Shown: in pieces, positions 5,366-5,991 of the stretch | How positions within the stretch are numbered: position 1 is the first letter of the stretch | Layout: every line of letters begins with the position of its first letter | Assembly (NCBI GenBank): GCA_008501545.1 | Contig: QQUM01000436.1 | Coordinates: forward strand, 1-5,991 | Direction of reading: 5' to 3' | Length of the DNA stretch: 5,991 nt | Origin: Calditrichota bacterium | GTDB taxonomy: Bacteria; Zhuqueibacterota; Zhuqueibacteria; Zhuqueibacterales; Geothermadaptataceae | Made by a program: the position numbers and the translations under genes | Notes under the pieces: generated by a model | Told to the model about the DNA's origin: nothing | Database searches by the model: none | The model's input: only the letters and a program-made list of their open reading frames with translations

Positions 5366-5991
5366 TTACATTACCTTCGTAATAGATAGCCACGCGTCCT
5401 CTCTCTCTTCATTCACTTTTTTAAGTGTATCCTCCGAGCCTGCAATCGCGACCACACCTTTTTCACGTAAACCAGATAACGCTTCAGCGAAATTGGCGAA
5501 GTCCTGCATACTTGTCTGTAAAATTTCATCACGAATCTGCTGTAACTTCTCATCACTCACACCTGTGAGATGACGAAATAGCGACGTTGAACCTTTTGCA
5601 TCAGCAAGCATGTACGCATCGATATCGCCAATGGTTCCTATAATGCTTTTCACGAGTTCGTCCTTGCTGATTTTTGTCTGCTGCAAAAATGCCGCAGTTT
5701 TATCATAAACATCCAGTGTAACCTGCACATTCGGATCACGATACGAAACAAATGTAATCACGCCGGTACGGCGATTAAAACGACAGAATGCACCATACGC
5801 TCCGCCGTGCACACGCACTTTGTCCCAAAGCCAGGATGTCCGCAAATAATTCGCGATCACAAAGGCCGAACCACTGAATTTATATCCATAATCGTATAAA
5901 TTCATTCCTTTTCCCACGAAATTTATCTGGCTGGGAATAGCCAAACCCGTATGCAATGCACTGGAAGAAAACTGCCATTGTGCCGGCTTTA
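5366..5991 (-). CDS. C-terminal part of a PreP-like M16C metallopeptidase (presequence protease family)
   Basis: The frame is open from the right edge to a TAA at 5366, giving 207 visible residues, roughly the last fifth of a protein usually near 970-1000 residues. The N-terminal part with the zinc-binding HxxEH site is outside the window. The segment LRTSWLWDKVRVHGGAYGAF (visible residues 49-68) is the PreP/insulinase C-terminal signature. Its Arg59 and Tyr65 are six residues apart, as are the substrate-binding Arg/Tyr pair of human PreP. FVSYRDPN, the segment IIGTIGDIDAYMLADAKGS and the terminal WLSITKVM are also characteristic. Such enzymes enclose and degrade peptides of up to tens of residues, including cleaved targeting peptides in organelles. 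Whether this copy is cytosolic or exported cannot be seen. No start codon is needed within the window because the frame continues upstream. Confidence 0.95.
   Translation of the reverse strand, partial: KPAQWQFSSSALHTGLAIPSQINFVGKGMNLYDYGYKFSGSAFVIANYLRTSWLWDKVRVHGGAYGAFCRFNRRTGVITFVSYRDPNVQVTLDVYDKTAAFLQQTKISKDELVKSIIGTIGDIDAYMLADAKGSTSLFRHLTGVSDEKLQQIRDEILQTSMQDFANFAEALSGLREKGVVAIAGSEDTLKKVNEEREDAWLSITKVM

Overview
The window looks like chromosomal DNA from a Gram-negative-type bacterium. Evidence is a zinc-finger anti-sigma factor with one membrane span, an exported DUF4097 beta-repeat protein, a YbeD/DUF493 protein, FxsA and a PreP-type M16 peptidase. The combination of an ECF sigma factor, a HEAT-repeat anti-sigma factor and a DUF4097 protein is familiar from Acidobacteria, Calditrichota and KSB1-like lineages. 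Base composition is moderate and slightly AT-rich, and Calditrichota/KSB1 is a reasonable guess. Nothing here fixes the taxonomy. I see no tRNA, rRNA, CRISPR array, insertion sequence or phage gene.

Left part (1-2760, minus strand): a three-gene operon reads leftward. First is an ECF sigma factor (2179-2760). After 24 bp comes a membrane anti-sigma factor (1159-2154) with an N-terminal zinc-binding motif, one transmembrane helix and a C-terminal HEAT-like domain predicted outside the cytoplasm. One base further on is a secreted DUF4097 protein (1157 to beyond the left edge). That protein contains ten consecutive repeats of exactly 18 residues. The likely logic is that the anti-sigma factor holds the sigma factor at the membrane until an envelope signal releases it, and the beta-repeat protein is a coupled partner or target in the envelope.

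Centre (2761-3354): about 600 bp of AT-rich DNA lies between divergent transcription units and has no convincing gene. It carries two perfect DnaA boxes (TTATCCACA) and two one-mismatch boxes, all on the plus strand. Three of them share a longer 14-bp core. The region also has a TGTTCT/AGAACA palindrome, short ATATGCA repeats, and six copies of TTTGCA or its complement. It is a candidate replication origin or a DnaA-controlled regulatory region. This is the least ordinary part of the window.

Right part: a small DUF493 (YbeD-like) gene (3355-3624) and a DUF819 membrane protein (3651-4892) read rightward and probably form one operon. They converge, with a 14-bp gap, on a minus-strand pair: the C-terminal part of a PreP-like M16C metallopeptidase (5366 to beyond the right edge), followed 36 bp downstream by fxsA (4907-5329).
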